DNA from: Paenibacillus sp. XY044
Lineage (GTDB): Bacteria > Bacillota > Bacilli > Paenibacillales > Paenibacillaceae
NCBI RefSeq assembly: GCF_002257645.1
Contig: NZ_NQMO01000003.1
Location: 558,001-622,000 of the forward strand
DNA: 64,000 nt
Direction of reading: 5' to 3'
Positions 16,692-25,733 of the stretch are shown here, piece after piece. Under the pieces are notes generated by a model. It saw nothing but the letters and a program-made list of their open reading frames with translations. It did not search any database and had not been told where the DNA came from. Made by a program: the position numbers and the translations under genes. Each line of letters opens with the position of its first letter. Within the stretch, counting starts at the first letter, position 1.

Positions 16692-17747
16692 ATGATCATG
16701 GATTCTGATTTGAATATTAAATTAACGTCGTATTCCAGCAAGGGCGGCTGCGGCTGCAAAATCGGCCCTGCCGATCTGAGCCAGGTGCTTCGCGGCTTGC
16801 CGCCGGCAGCGCATGATCCGAATTTGTTGGTAGGGCTCGATACCAGTGATGACGCCGGCGTATACAAGCTGAACGACGATTTGGCGCTCGTACAGACGCT
16901 TGATTTTTTCACTCCGATCGTGGACGATCCCTATTCTTTTGGACAAATTGCCGCGGCGAATGCGCTAAGCGATATTTATGCAATGGGCGGAAAACCGCTG
17001 ACGGTACTCAATATCGTCGCCTTCCCGATTTCCACACTGGATAAACGCGTGCTGACCGAAATCCTTCGCGGAGCGGGAGACAAAGTCAAGGAAGCAGGCG
17101 CGACGCTCGTTGGCGGACATTCGATTGACGACAAGGAGCCAAAATTCGGTTTATCGGTCACCGGTCTGGTGCATCCTGATAAAGTAAGAAGCAACGCGGG
17201 GGCACAGCCCGGGGACAAGCTTATTCTGACCAAGCCGATCGGCGTAGGCATTATGACGACCTCGATCAAGAAGGACCAGCTTACCCCGGACGAAATCCGG
17301 CGGGTGACGGAAGTCATGTCGACGCTGAACAAGAAAGCGGCAGAAATTATGGACGGCTATGATGTTCATGCTTGCACCGATGTCACAGGGTTTGGCTTAA
17401 TGGGCCACTCGTTGGAGATGGCGAAAGGCAGCGGGGTGGAAATCCGCATCCGCAAGCAGGATGTTCCCGTCCTGCCCCGGGTTCGTGAGCTGGCGGAGCA
17501 GGGACTGGTTCCAGGCGGATCCAAGAACAACTATGCGCATGTCCAAGATCATGTGATTTTCCCGGAAGAGATGGACGAGACGGACCGGTACATTTTGTGC
17601 GATGCGGTCACTTCGGGCGGCCTGCTCATATCCGTCGGGCCGGATGAAGCCGAGCGTCTGCTTCAGGAGCTGGTGGATGCCGGCGTGGAAGCGAAACTCA
17701 TTGGTGAGGTTACCGCGAATCATAGCGGGCAAATTGTGATTGAGTAA
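16692..17747 (+). CDS. selD: Selenide, water dikinase
   Basis: Makes selenophosphate from selenide and ATP; 351 residues, full length. The N-terminal active-site loop is SSKGGCGCKIG, with C20 in the position of the essential cysteine or selenocysteine of SelD and K23 as the ATP-contacting lysine. The enzyme uses cysteine, with no in-frame UGA. Later motifs include LDFFTPIVDDPYSFG, NALSDIYAMGG and HACTDVTGFGLMGH. It is 11 bases upstream of mnmH, so its product is meant for tRNA selenation. A GAAGGG site precedes the ATG. Confidence 0.96.
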   Translation: MIMDSDLNIKLTSYSSKGGCGCKIGPADLSQVLRGLPPAAHDPNLLVGLDTSDDAGVYKLNDDLALVQTLDFFTPIVDDPYSFGQIAAANALSDIYAMGGKPLTVLNIVAFPISTLDKRVLTEILRGAGDKVKEAGATLVGGHSIDDKEPKFGLSVTGLVHPDKVRSNAGAQPGDKLILTKPIGVGIMTTSIKKDQLTPDEIRRVTEVMSTLNKKAAEIMDGYDVHACTDVTGFGLMGHSLEMAKGSGVEIRIRKQDVPVLPRVRELAEQGLVPGGSKNNYAHVQDHVIFPEEMDETDRYILCDAVTSGGLLISVGPDEAERLLQELVDAGVEAKLIGEVTANHSGQIVIE

Positions 17748-17758
17748 GGAGCTGCATC

Positions 17759-18847
17759 ATGTTTCAGGATATACAGATCGAGAAGCTTAATGAACTGAGA
17801 GCCAAAAATGAAATCACCGTCATTGATGTCAGGTCTCCATCCGAATATGCGGAATCAACGATTCCGGGAAGCATCAATATTCCGTTCTTCGATGATGAAG
17901 AGCGAGCGGAGATCGGCACGCTGTACAAGCAGGTCAGCACCCAGGCGGCCAAGGAGCGTGGACTTGAGATCGTGTCCGCGAAACTGCCCTCTTTCGTAAA
18001 GAAATTCGCCGGAATTCAAGGAAATAAGGCGGTGTTCTGCTGGCGCGGGGGAATGCGGAGCCGGACGACCGCGACGGTGTTGTCCTTGATGGGCATTCAC
18101 GTGAACCGGCTTGAAGGTGGCTACCGGACATATCGGAGATGGGTGGTCGACACCCTTCAGAGCATGGATTTTGCTCCGGACGTGTACGTTATACACGGCA
18201 ACACCGGCACGGGGAAGACCTTGATTCTTCGGGAGATGCAGGCGAAAGGCTATCCGGTCGTCGATCTTGAAGGAATGGCGGGGCACCGCGGTTCCATATT
18301 CGGCGAGATCGGCCTGAAGAGCAGCAACCAAAAGACCTTTGATGCCTTGCTAGTAGAGTCCCTGATCCGCTATCAGGATTCTCCGTACATTTTGCTTGAA
18401 GCAGAGAGCAAGCGGATCGGAAAGGTGGTGCTGCCGGAATTTCTGGTCGAGAAGAAGGAGCATGGCCGGCATATCGTCCTCGAAGCTCCGACCGAGCTGC
18501 GGGTGAAGCACATTTTGGACGATTACCGCCCGTGGGAATATCCAGCGGAAAGCCTGCTTGCTTTCTCCAAGATTAAGTCGCGGATTCATACCCCGATAGC
18601 CCAGGAAATCGAATTTAGCATGCAGCAGGGAAATTACGGGGCGGCCGTGAGGCTGCTGCTGGAATACTATTACGATCCGAGATATGCCCATACCACCGAG
18701 GCTTATGGCGAGGCTTTCCAGCAGGAACAGGTACTTGCGATGGAGTCGGTTGAGCAAGCGGTACAGCTGATCGAGGAACGGGTTCGGGAAGACCAGGCCC
18801 AGACATCGGCGGAAGCTGTCCGCGGAAAAAAGCCCCAATCCGTATAA
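17759..18847 (+). CDS. mnmH: tRNA 2-selenouridine synthase
   Basis: SelU/MnmH, 362 residues. It replaces sulfur by selenium at the wobble 2-thiouridine of Lys, Glu and Gln tRNAs, through a geranylated intermediate. The N-terminal rhodanese domain contains IDVRSPSEY and the catalytic C94 in FCWRGGMRS; the C-terminal P-loop domain begins with GNTGTGKT (K153). TAAGGAG stands before the ATG, and the gene immediately follows selD. Both catalytic elements are intact. No selA or selB is in the window. Confidence 0.96.
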   Translation: MFQDIQIEKLNELRAKNEITVIDVRSPSEYAESTIPGSINIPFFDDEERAEIGTLYKQVSTQAAKERGLEIVSAKLPSFVKKFAGIQGNKAVFCWRGGMRSRTTATVLSLMGIHVNRLEGGYRTYRRWVVDTLQSMDFAPDVYVIHGNTGTGKTLILREMQAKGYPVVDLEGMAGHRGSIFGEIGLKSSNQKTFDALLVESLIRYQDSPYILLEAESKRIGKVVLPEFLVEKKEHGRHIVLEAPTELRVKHILDDYRPWEYPAESLLAFSKIKSRIHTPIAQEIEFSMQQGNYGAAVRLLLEYYYDPRYAHTTEAYGEAFQQEQVLAMESVEQAVQLIEERVREDQAQTSAEAVRGKKPQSV

Positions 18848-18895
18848 ATGGAAGAACGGAGGGACCCAAGGTCGGGCTGTTCACCCAGATCATAT

Positions 18896-18937
18896 AAAAA
18901 AGAAGGAATGCGCTGGCGAGCGCATTCCTTCTTTTGT
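18896..18937. terminator. Bidirectional terminator, mnmH / glycosyltransferase
   Basis: A 17-base perfect stem (AAAAGAAGGAATGCGCT and its complement) closes a GGCG loop, with A and T runs on either side, between two converging genes. Confidence 0.92.
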
Positions 18938-18962
18938 TTATCAACATAACCAAGGATTACCG

Positions 18963-20144
18963 TTACATGCTGGCCCACAGACTGCGCCGCAGCTCCGCAG
19001 GTCTTACGCCCGCCGTACGGGCGTTAAGCAGTTCAACGAGTTCTTGCGCACATCGTTCCGGACGGTAAACCTCACGGGGAGCGGAGTAGTACGGGCTCAT
19101 ACGGAAGCCTTGGGGGGCGAATGCCGTGCCGCCTGAGCTGATAGCTTGCAGCCACCGGTTCAGAACAAGCGGGCTCAGCACTTCCCCATAGCCGCCGCTC
19201 ACAAAATATTCGCAGTTTTTCTCTTCTTGGCCCGGAATGGATTCGCAGAACAGCATGGGCAGTCCTTTAGCCATGGCTTCGGTGCAAGTCATCCCGCCTG
19301 GCTTCGTGATAAGCAGGTCGGAGGCATCCATCCATTTGCTGACTTCCTTCGTCTGGCCGATCACCACGATATTCGGATGCGAGAATGCAGGTGAGCTTTT
19401 TAATTTAGATAATAGCTTCTGGTTGTTTCCGACGCAGAACACGAGCTGTACGCGGTCTTTCCACTCGGCAAGCTGGGTGAACAATTCTTTGTTAGCAACC
19501 AATCCCCAGCCGCCGCCCATGATGAAGACCGTGGGCATGTTTTTCAGCTTCAGCTTCCGTCTTACCGACGCTTTCTCTTCCTTCGTCCAGAACGTCGGGT
19601 GGACCGGAATGCCGGTCACGTTTACGCTGTTTGGATGAACCCCGCGTTTCAATAAAATCCGGCGTACGGATTCCGTAGATACGAGGAACTGATCCACCTG
19701 GCGATTCATCCAGGAGCCGTGGGCGTCGTAATCGGTAATGACCGTGCAGAGCGGAACGTCAAGCCCGGATGCTTTCAACCGGCCGATGATCGCGCTCGGG
19801 ATCGGATGGGTGCAGACGATGAGGTCGGGTCTCAGCTGACGGATCACATCGGCCGTATGATTGTAGAACAATTTATGGAGTGCCAAAGCGGTTAGTCGCT
19901 TCAGCGGCTTGTCATGCTGTTTTCGATAGAGCATCCCGACGAGTGCCGGATTGGTGCTTACCGTCAGACGGTAGGCCGACAAAATCCATGGCGCTACGGT
20001 CGGGTTCAGAAAAGATCCCAGCTCGATGACCTTGGTATGCACATTCGGTTGAATTTCCTTCATGCCAGCGGCCAGCGCATATCCCGCCTGGGTATGACCG
20101 CTGCCGAATCCCTCAGATAATATGAGTACACGCTTCTTTTGCAC
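18963..20144 (-). CDS. MGDG/UgtP-like glycosyltransferase (GT28)
   Basis: A 393-residue membrane-associated glycosyltransferase. The N-terminal VLILSEGFGSGHTQAGYALA matches the monogalactosyldiacylglycerol-synthase-type acceptor domain, with DLIVCTHPIPSAII and VITDYDAHGSW; the C-terminal nucleotide-sugar domain has FIMGGGWGL and the loop LITKPGGMTCTEAMAKGLPM. Relatives in Bacillales make glucosyl-diacylglycerol, the lipoteichoic acid anchor (UgtP). It is monocistronic and converges on mnmH. A diacylglycerol glucosyltransferase role is likely, but several paralogues usually exist in Paenibacillus, so the exact substrate is open. Confidence 0.82.
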   Translation of the reverse strand: MQKKRVLILSEGFGSGHTQAGYALAAGMKEIQPNVHTKVIELGSFLNPTVAPWILSAYRLTVSTNPALVGMLYRKQHDKPLKRLTALALHKLFYNHTADVIRQLRPDLIVCTHPIPSAIIGRLKASGLDVPLCTVITDYDAHGSWMNRQVDQFLVSTESVRRILLKRGVHPNSVNVTGIPVHPTFWTKEEKASVRRKLKLKNMPTVFIMGGGWGLVANKELFTQLAEWKDRVQLVFCVGNNQKLLSKLKSSPAFSHPNIVVIGQTKEVSKWMDASDLLITKPGGMTCTEAMAKGLPMLFCESIPGQEEKNCEYFVSGGYGEVLSPLVLNRWLQAISSGGTAFAPQGFRMSPYYSAPREVYRPERCAQELVELLNARTAGVRPAELRRSLWASM

Positions 20145-20512
20145 GATTGTTCACCTTCTACTTTGATTGATTTCTGGCTCCGCGTGAAAGCGGATGGCCG
20201 TTTCTATAAAAAGGTTGCGTATGGTATAAATGGGTAAGCTTATGTAATGAACCTGTTATAGTAACAGTGTATGCTTTCAAGCGTTCAAACAAAACGGCCC
20301 GTGGACCAGTCTAAAGCTGGACTTAAGTCGGGGACCCCTGCTTACGTTCCATTTGGTTTCCGTTGACCGGCGATCTCATTTTAGTTAGACGCCGGATTGT
20401 CTTGGATACCCTGCAAAATGATTATAGAAACTGGATTCAAAGGTTCGTGATCAAGTTCGGCAAGCTGTCCTTCGTAAGGGTGGCAGAAGGGGAAAATGGA
20501 CGGTTCGGCGGA
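20145..20512. other. Gene-free gap
   Basis: About 370 bases between two minus-strand genes. The right part contains an open plus-strand frame of 66 codons (20363-20563) that overlaps the TetR gene and has no ribosome site. I see no convincing gene, RNA or repeat. Confidence 0.5.
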
Positions 20513-21061
20513 TTATACCTCCGGCCGATCCAGTGGATACAGCGCAGCACGGGTAAGCCATAATGCCATTTCTTCGGCCGTCTCTTGCATTTGATGGTTC
20601 AGCCAATAGTAGATGAGCCCCATCATCCCTCCGGAGGAGAAGGAAGCCTGAAGCGCATCCGTGGTGAAAGCAAGCAGTTCGCTCTTAATCACCTGATCCA
20701 GCTGAACAGGAAAATCCTTGACATTCATCATTACGTTATAAAATGCGGCATGCTGACGGATATGTTCAAACAGGGCGACGGCCGAGGAAATCGGTTTACC
20801 GGTCTCCTCATAATCTTTTTTGGCCGACTCATGGGAATAGAAAGGATTGCGCATCGCACTGCGAAGGGCCGTAAGAATACCGGATGCGGTTTGGTTCAGC
20901 AGATCATCCTTGTCGTAATAATGGAGATAGAAGGTCGAACGGTTCACGCCCGCTTTTTCCACGATGTTGCGGATGGTGATCGATGCATAGTCTTTTTCCG
21001 CCATAAGGCTGATTAAAGCCTCGGATAGATAATGCTGGGTGTAGGTGACCCGTTTGTTCAT
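20513..21061 (-). CDS. TetR-family regulator
   Basis: A 182-residue repressor. The N-terminal helix-turn-helix (SLMAEKDYASITIRNIVEKA and NRSTFYLHYYDKDDLL) belongs to the TetR group whose C-terminal domain resembles DhaS-type regulators. It is divergent from the short-chain dehydrogenase gene at 21208, with a palindrome over that gene's start site, so it probably represses the dehydrogenase and responds to its substrate. The ligand is unknown. Confidence 0.85.
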   Translation of the reverse strand: MNKRVTYTQHYLSEALISLMAEKDYASITIRNIVEKAGVNRSTFYLHYYDKDDLLNQTASGILTALRSAMRNPFYSHESAKKDYEETGKPISSAVALFEHIRQHAAFYNVMMNVKDFPVQLDQVIKSELLAFTTDALQASFSSGGMMGLIYYWLNHQMQETAEEMALWLTRAALYPLDRPEV

Positions 21062-21128
21062 AATCGGTTAAGTCCTCCTGACGAAGTTGAAAACGCTGTA
21101 AAATAGACACTTTCGACCAGATTGACGT

Positions 21129-21181
21129 TTGATCGCCAAATCGGACGAGCGCTATAATGATTATAGACAATGTGTTGTCTA
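21129..21181 (+). promoter_or_regulatory. Promoter and TetR operator of the SDR gene
   Basis: TTGATC at 21129-21134 and TATAAT at 21153-21158, spaced 18 bp, form a promoter. TAGACAA-TGTG-TTGTCTA at 21164-21181, a perfect 7+7 palindrome, covers the expected start point and is the likely binding site of the divergent TetR protein. Confidence 0.6.
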
Positions 21182-21207
21182 AACTAAAGGTTGGAGGTAG
21201 GATGGTC

Positions 21208-21972
21208 ATGAAGCTACAAGACAAAGTCACGGTTATTACGGGTGCCGGATCAGGAATGGGAAAGGAAATGGCTCTTTTATTCGCCAAGGAAGGCGCCAAA
21301 CTGGTTCTTGCTGATATCTCCCAGGCCTCTCTTGACCAAGTCGTTGCGGAAATTCAGCAGCAAGGCGGTACCGCGGTTGGGGTCATCGCGAATGTTGCCA
21401 AGGAAGAAGACGTGCAGAACATGATCGATACCGCAGTGAATCAGTACGGATCGCTGGACGTCCTGGTCAACAATGCGGGAATTATGGATAAAATGGTTGC
21501 AGCGGCCGAAGTGACCGATGAACTGTGGGAGCGTGTCTTTGCCGTAAATACGACGGGTCCGATGCGGGCGATCCGCAAAGCACTTCCGATTATGGTCAAG
21601 CAGGGAAAAGGCGTGATCGTCAATACGGCATCCGTCGGCGGATTGTTCGGTTCCCGGGCAGGGGCTGCTTATACGGCTTCCAAGCATGCCGTTATTGGTT
21701 TGACCAAAAATGTCGGATACCAGTACGCGAAGCTCGGCATTCGCTGCAACGCGATCGCTCCAGGCGGCGTGGAAACCAACATTATGTCCGATACGCCTAA
21801 TATGGATATGAACGCGCTTGGCGTGCAGCAAGCGATGGCCGGCATGGGCGTGAATCCAAGAACCGGTAAGCCGGATGAAATCGCGAAGGTCGCCTTGTTC
21901 CTCGCCTCGGACGATTCCAGTTTTGTGAACGGTACGGTCATTACAGCGGACGCCGGCTGGACGGCTTATTAA
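21208..21972 (+). CDS. Short-chain dehydrogenase/reductase
   Basis: Classical SDR of 254 residues. The cofactor motif is TGAGSGMGKEMA near residue 11, NNAGIMD follows the fourth strand, and the catalytic serine, tyrosine and lysine sit in NTASVGG and AYTASKHAV. GGAGG ends ten bases before the ATG at 21208; an upstream in-frame ATG lies before the ribosome site and overlaps the promoter. Controlled in all likelihood by the divergent TetR repressor. The alcohol or ketone substrate cannot be named. Confidence 0.9.
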   Translation: MKLQDKVTVITGAGSGMGKEMALLFAKEGAKLVLADISQASLDQVVAEIQQQGGTAVGVIANVAKEEDVQNMIDTAVNQYGSLDVLVNNAGIMDKMVAAAEVTDELWERVFAVNTTGPMRAIRKALPIMVKQGKGVIVNTASVGGLFGSRAGAAYTASKHAVIGLTKNVGYQYAKLGIRCNAIAPGGVETNIMSDTPNMDMNALGVQQAMAGMGVNPRTGKPDEIAKVALFLASDDSSFVNGTVITADAGWTAY

Positions 21973-22005
21973 TACCGCTCTGTCCCGGATGGCTTGATCC
22001 ATCCG

Positions 22006-22206
22006 CTAGATGCATACTTTCTGATCTCCTATTAAAAAAGCGCCGTCGTCCGTGCCTTTTCGGCACCACGATCGGCGCTGTTCTGCTTTCTTATTGTTGA
22101 CTACCTGCGTCATCGGCTTACGGCTCCAGGATTTGCGTCCCCCGAGAACCGGATCGCTGGAAACCTTTTGCGGCTTTCCGGAATCGATCGTCTTCATTCT
22201 TTTCAT
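22006..22206 (-). CDS. Small basic hypothetical protein
   Basis: A 66-codon frame starting MKRMKTIDSGKPQKVSSDPV with a good GGAGG site seven bases upstream. The protein is strongly basic, rich in Lys, Arg and Ser, without a membrane segment. I do not recognise it. Its last third runs through a strong terminator hairpin (22033-22085) with no stop codon beforehand, so either the hairpin is part of the coding sequence or the true gene has been frameshifted and ended earlier. The first 40 residues look more protein-like than the end. It lies alone, converging with the SDR gene. Confidence 0.5.
   Translation of the reverse strand: MKRMKTIDSGKPQKVSSDPVLGGRKSWSRKPMTQVVNNKKAEQRRSWCRKGTDDGAFLIGDQKVCI
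22033..22085 (-). terminator. Terminator hairpin inside a small ORF
   Basis: On the minus strand, AGCGCCG with CGTGGTGCC folds against GGCACG and CGGCGCT over a CGAAAA-type loop, followed by six T. It could also act weakly for the SDR gene from the other side. Confidence 0.75.
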
Positions 22207-22430
22207 CTGTTGATTCCTCCAAGGTTATCATTCGTCGGAACGTCGGCGCCAGACTTTACGGCAATTAAGGCTCCCTTCGTTCGACTAACTATAGAATAAA
22301 CGGAAATTCATCATTGCACAAGATGAAGAAGTACTAGTATTTTCCTGAAAAACCAATTTGCGAGCCTATTCTCTAACTTCCTATGTTATAATCAAAATGG
22401 TTTATATTGGAATAATAGGGAGGAAGAAGG

Positions 22431-24827
22431 ATGGACGAACAAAAACATGCCGCGGGCATGCCAAGAAACCAAGCAAAGGAGAGGAGCATAAGAAACGCTT
22501 CCGTAGCGAAAAAAGTGCTTGCAGGCACGCTCGGGCTCAGTCTGCTGCAGGTGCCCTTGTTTGCGTCAGCGGAGACTGTCAGCGGGACTACGGTCGCGAA
22601 GGATTCCGCCGTTTCAGCGTCCCAGGACAGCGGCTCCGCAGCCTCCAAGGGACTCAATCCGGCCGACGCCAAAATTACGAAGGCCCAAGCGGAATCGCGT
22701 ATTCGATCTTTGTTTCCCGAATTGAAGGATGCAAAGCTGAATGGAGTAACCTATGGTGAGCAGAACGTGTACCCATCCAACACGAAGAAGGTATGGGTGC
22801 AGAACTGGACGATTCAACAGGGGAACCACTCGATTGGCTTCAGTACCCAAGTGGATGCGATTACAGGAGATATTCTCAGCTATAGTTATCCATATATGTA
22901 CCCGTTAGACGATTCCAACACGGCCTATTACCCGCCGGCGGTTTCCGAGCAGGAAGCTAAAAAAATCGCCGAGGCGTTTATACCCAAAGCGGCTCCTTCT
23001 ATTAAAGCAGGTACGATGAAACCGTCAAACCAGAACCTCTATTCATCCAACAAGGCTTTGTTCGGACCGGTTCAGTATTCATTTTCTTACACGGTTGACG
23101 TCAATGGGATTCCTGCCGACAATGAGTCTGTGAGCCTGGACGTGGACGGCAACGGAAATATCGTCCGCTTTAACCGCAATACTAACCAGGGGGATTATCC
23201 AGCGGCGAAAGCCACCCTCAGCAAGGAAGATGCGGAGAAGAGTCTTGAGCAGGGCTTGTCCGTAACGCTAGCATACATACCGTCCACCTCGCTATACGAT
23301 ACGTCCGCCAACCGGGAATGGAAGATCGGTTATGTTCCAGACCGGACATTGGAGCCGATCGATGCCAATTCCGGGAAACGGATCGATACCATTTTTGGTA
23401 AGGATCTGGACGGCTCAAGCCAAGCGGCTAGCTATACCGCTTTAAAGGCTTCCGGTAAAGTATTCACCCCGAACCAAGGCGGGCAGCTGACTTCAGACGA
23501 AGTGCTGCAGCGGCTTCAAGGCATTGCCCCGGGCTCGGATTACCAGTTCCAATCAAATCTCGGCAATTATTGGGGCGGCACCGGTAAGCAGGCTTGGAGC
23601 TTGAACTGGAACAAAAGAACTGCCGGGATATACGGCGATGACAGCAAGTACGCGTACGTGGACGCCGACACAGGGCAGCTGCTGAGCTACAATGAATTCC
23701 AGTATCCGAATGCCGAACCGGCCAAAGCCACCGCTTCGTCCGTGACGGAAGCCCAGGCACAAGCGAAAGCCATTGAGCTGGTGCTGGCCCATTATCCGAA
23801 TGCCGCCGAAGCTCTGAAACTCTCAGACGCCAAAACGTTGAATACGGCATCGAAGACGGTTTATCAATTCGTGTTCCAGCGTTTCTACAAGGACTTGCCT
23901 GTTAACGGTATGACGGTGAACGTCTCCATCGACGGCGGCGGCAAGCTGGTGAGCTACAATGCGGATACCTACCTGTCGGATAAAGATATCAAAGCGTTGG
24001 ATGCCCTGACAGCAAAAGTTGATGCGAAAGACGCACAGCAGCGCCTGCTGGACGATCTCAGCGTGGAGCTGCGGTACATCAGCAGCGGCGGCTACCCAGT
24101 GGATAACACGTACGTGGAACCGACCGTTCGATTGGCGTATGTTCCAACGCTGAACGGAGAGCGGAACGGAGGATATATCGACGGGGTTACAGGCAAAACA
24201 GAGGCTTCTAATCTGCTGCCCGTTTCGAACAAGGACAAGAGCGCTGCGCTTCCAAGCGATGCGGCGAACCACGCGGCAAGCAAGGATTTGGCAACGCTGC
24301 TCGAATACCGCGTGTTGATGCCTGGTGAGGACGGCTTGCTTCATCCCGATGCGGAGCTGACTTTGGGTGACTGGATCCAAATGATGGCGAAAGGGATTTA
24401 TCCGGATCAAGGATATTACGGCGGCCAGTATCAACCGATCTTTACCGATGTACCGGCGGACAGTCCGATCGCGCAAGCGGTACAGCTGTTCTCGGATAAA
24501 GGCTGGCTGAAAGACGTGAAATCCTCGGAGCTGCATCCGGAGCAGAAGCTGACCCGTGAAGCGGTGGCTACCAGCCTGACCACGGCTTTGCATTACAACC
24601 GCCTGTCCAAGTTCTTCCAGCAGGATGCGCAGGCATTGTCCCTCTCCGATGCGAATGCGATCCAGGACAAGGGCGCCGTTGCGCTTGTGCTGAAGCTCGG
24701 ACTGATGGACGCCACGGGGGGCAAATTCGACCCGGCGAAGCCGGTCACCAAGGCTGAAGCAGCGACCATTATGGTCCGCTTGGCGCATCTTCAAGGCAAA
24801 GTGGATACCCCGCTGAACCAAAGATAA
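22431..24827 (+). CDS. Secreted YcdB/YcdC-domain protein with S-layer homology domains
   Basis: A 798-residue surface protein. A basic head and hydrophobic core end in ASAE, a signal-peptidase site near residue 48. The body holds repeated YcdB/YcdC (PepSY-like) units, seen as recurring patterns such as VWVQNWTIQQG..IDAITGDILSYS, WSLNWN..YAYVDADTGQLLSYN and YKDLPVNGMTVNVSIDGGGKLVSYN. The last 190 residues carry S-layer homology repeats (ADSPIAQAVQLFSDKGWL, KPVTKAEAATIMVRLA), which anchor proteins to pyruvylated wall polymer. Function unknown; PepSY-type domains often restrain proteases. GGGAGGAAGAAGG precedes the ATG. It is monocistronic. Confidence 0.85.
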   Translation: MDEQKHAAGMPRNQAKERSIRNASVAKKVLAGTLGLSLLQVPLFASAETVSGTTVAKDSAVSASQDSGSAASKGLNPADAKITKAQAESRIRSLFPELKDAKLNGVTYGEQNVYPSNTKKVWVQNWTIQQGNHSIGFSTQVDAITGDILSYSYPYMYPLDDSNTAYYPPAVSEQEAKKIAEAFIPKAAPSIKAGTMKPSNQNLYSSNKALFGPVQYSFSYTVDVNGIPADNESVSLDVDGNGNIVRFNRNTNQGDYPAAKATLSKEDAEKSLEQGLSVTLAYIPSTSLYDTSANREWKIGYVPDRTLEPIDANSGKRIDTIFGKDLDGSSQAASYTALKASGKVFTPNQGGQLTSDEVLQRLQGIAPGSDYQFQSNLGNYWGGTGKQAWSLNWNKRTAGIYGDDSKYAYVDADTGQLLSYNEFQYPNAEPAKATASSVTEAQAQAKAIELVLAHYPNAAEALKLSDAKTLNTASKTVYQFVFQRFYKDLPVNGMTVNVSIDGGGKLVSYNADTYLSDKDIKALDALTAKVDAKDAQQRLLDDLSVELRYISSGGYPVDNTYVEPTVRLAYVPTLNGERNGGYIDGVTGKTEASNLLPVSNKDKSAALPSDAANHAASKDLATLLEYRVLMPGEDGLLHPDAELTLGDWIQMMAKGIYPDQGYYGGQYQPIFTDVPADSPIAQAVQLFSDKGWLKDVKSSELHPEQKLTREAVATSLTTALHYNRLSKFFQQDAQALSLSDANAIQDKGAVALVLKLGLMDATGGKFDPAKPVTKAEAATIMVRLAHLQGKVDTPLNQR

Positions 24828-24880
24828 TTATTTGTGTCGGTGCCTCGGGGTTTCCGTTACCCGGGTATTCTCACGAGCAA

Positions 24881-24912
24881 CAGCCGCAGTCTCCGGACTG
24901 CGGCTGTCTATG
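24881..24912 (+). terminator. Terminator of the SLH protein gene
   Basis: An 11-base perfect stem CAGCCGCAGTC/GACTGCGGCTG closes a TCCG loop. The T tail is weak. Confidence 0.65.
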
Positions 24913-24929
24913 TGTGAAGACTTATAGGC

Positions 24930-25499
24930 TTATTTACCGTAACTTTTGACGGCAGGGGCCTTATATTTACTCATCAAGTCCAGCAATACAGACACATCAG
25001 GCTCAATAATGGCCATGGATTGGTACTGCGGCTGCATGAACTGCTCACGTACCATATGCTCAAACAGGGAGATCATCGGATCGTAATAACGATTCACGTT
25101 CAGCATGCCAATGGGTTTGCGGTGAATCCCGATTTGCGCCCACGTGAACGCCTCGAAAAACTCCTCCATCGTACCCGGTCCACCCGGAAGCGCAAGGAAT
25201 GCGTCGGCGAGCTCCGCCATTTTAAACTTCCGGTCATGCATCGTCCCTACCACGTGAAGCTCGGTCAATCCTTGATGCGAAATTTCCCGGTCTACCAGCA
25301 CCTGCGGAATGACGCCGATCGTCTGTCCGCCTTCCGCGATGACCGTATCGGCCAGCACGCCCATGATGCCTACGCTGGATCCCCCGTAGACCAGGGTTAA
25401 CCCGCGGCGAACCATTTCTTTGCCCAGCTCGACAGCCGCTTCCCGATATGCCGGCGACGCTCCGTAACTTGAACCGCAATATACAGCCATATGCTTCAT
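24930..25499 (-). CDS. LOG-family (TIGR00730) phosphoribohydrolase
   Basis: A 189-residue Rossmann-fold protein of the LOG family, which releases free cytokinin-type bases from nucleoside 5'-monophosphates, or acts on AMP-like nucleotides. MAVYCGSSYGASPAYREAA is the N-terminal motif and PGGPGTMEEFFEAFTW the catalytic signature, with the conserved arginine before it in MHDRKFKM. The start at 25499 follows GAAGGGAG; the longer frame lacks a site. It is monocistronic. Physiological substrate in bacilli is not settled. Confidence 0.9.
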   Translation of the reverse strand: MKHMAVYCGSSYGASPAYREAAVELGKEMVRRGLTLVYGGSSVGIMGVLADTVIAEGGQTIGVIPQVLVDREISHQGLTELHVVGTMHDRKFKMAELADAFLALPGGPGTMEEFFEAFTWAQIGIHRKPIGMLNVNRYYDPMISLFEHMVREQFMQPQYQSMAIIEPDVSVLLDLMSKYKAPAVKSYGK

Positions 25500-25733
25500 G
25501 TCATAACTCCCTTCGCAAAAGCTTTTCTCTATTCGTTCTTTCTCATTATAAATGATAATTCGGGACCATAGTCGCAAATATCTCTTTCGTTAGGTAAAGG
25601 GAACGTAAAAAGCGCTTCACCGAAGTGGGTGTCTGGACCACGTTTTTTTGCAGGAAAAAAGGGGAATATTAAGGGGGAATCACCATTCGGACGTACATAA
25701 GCTTACCAAAACCTACAACGAGGCGGGTCATCC

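Noticed and set aside
20363..20563. Plus-strand open frame of 66 codons
   Set aside because: It overlaps the 3' end of the TetR gene, lacks a ribosome site, and resembles no family I recognise.
25605..25622. cre-like sequence near the K+ channel gene
   Set aside because: Only the CG-centred core AAGCGCTT fits; the flanking consensus bases are missing.
25600..25733. Riboswitch in the K+ channel leader
   Set aside because: A T-run hairpin is present, but I could not find the conserved core of the c-di-AMP or other known riboswitches.
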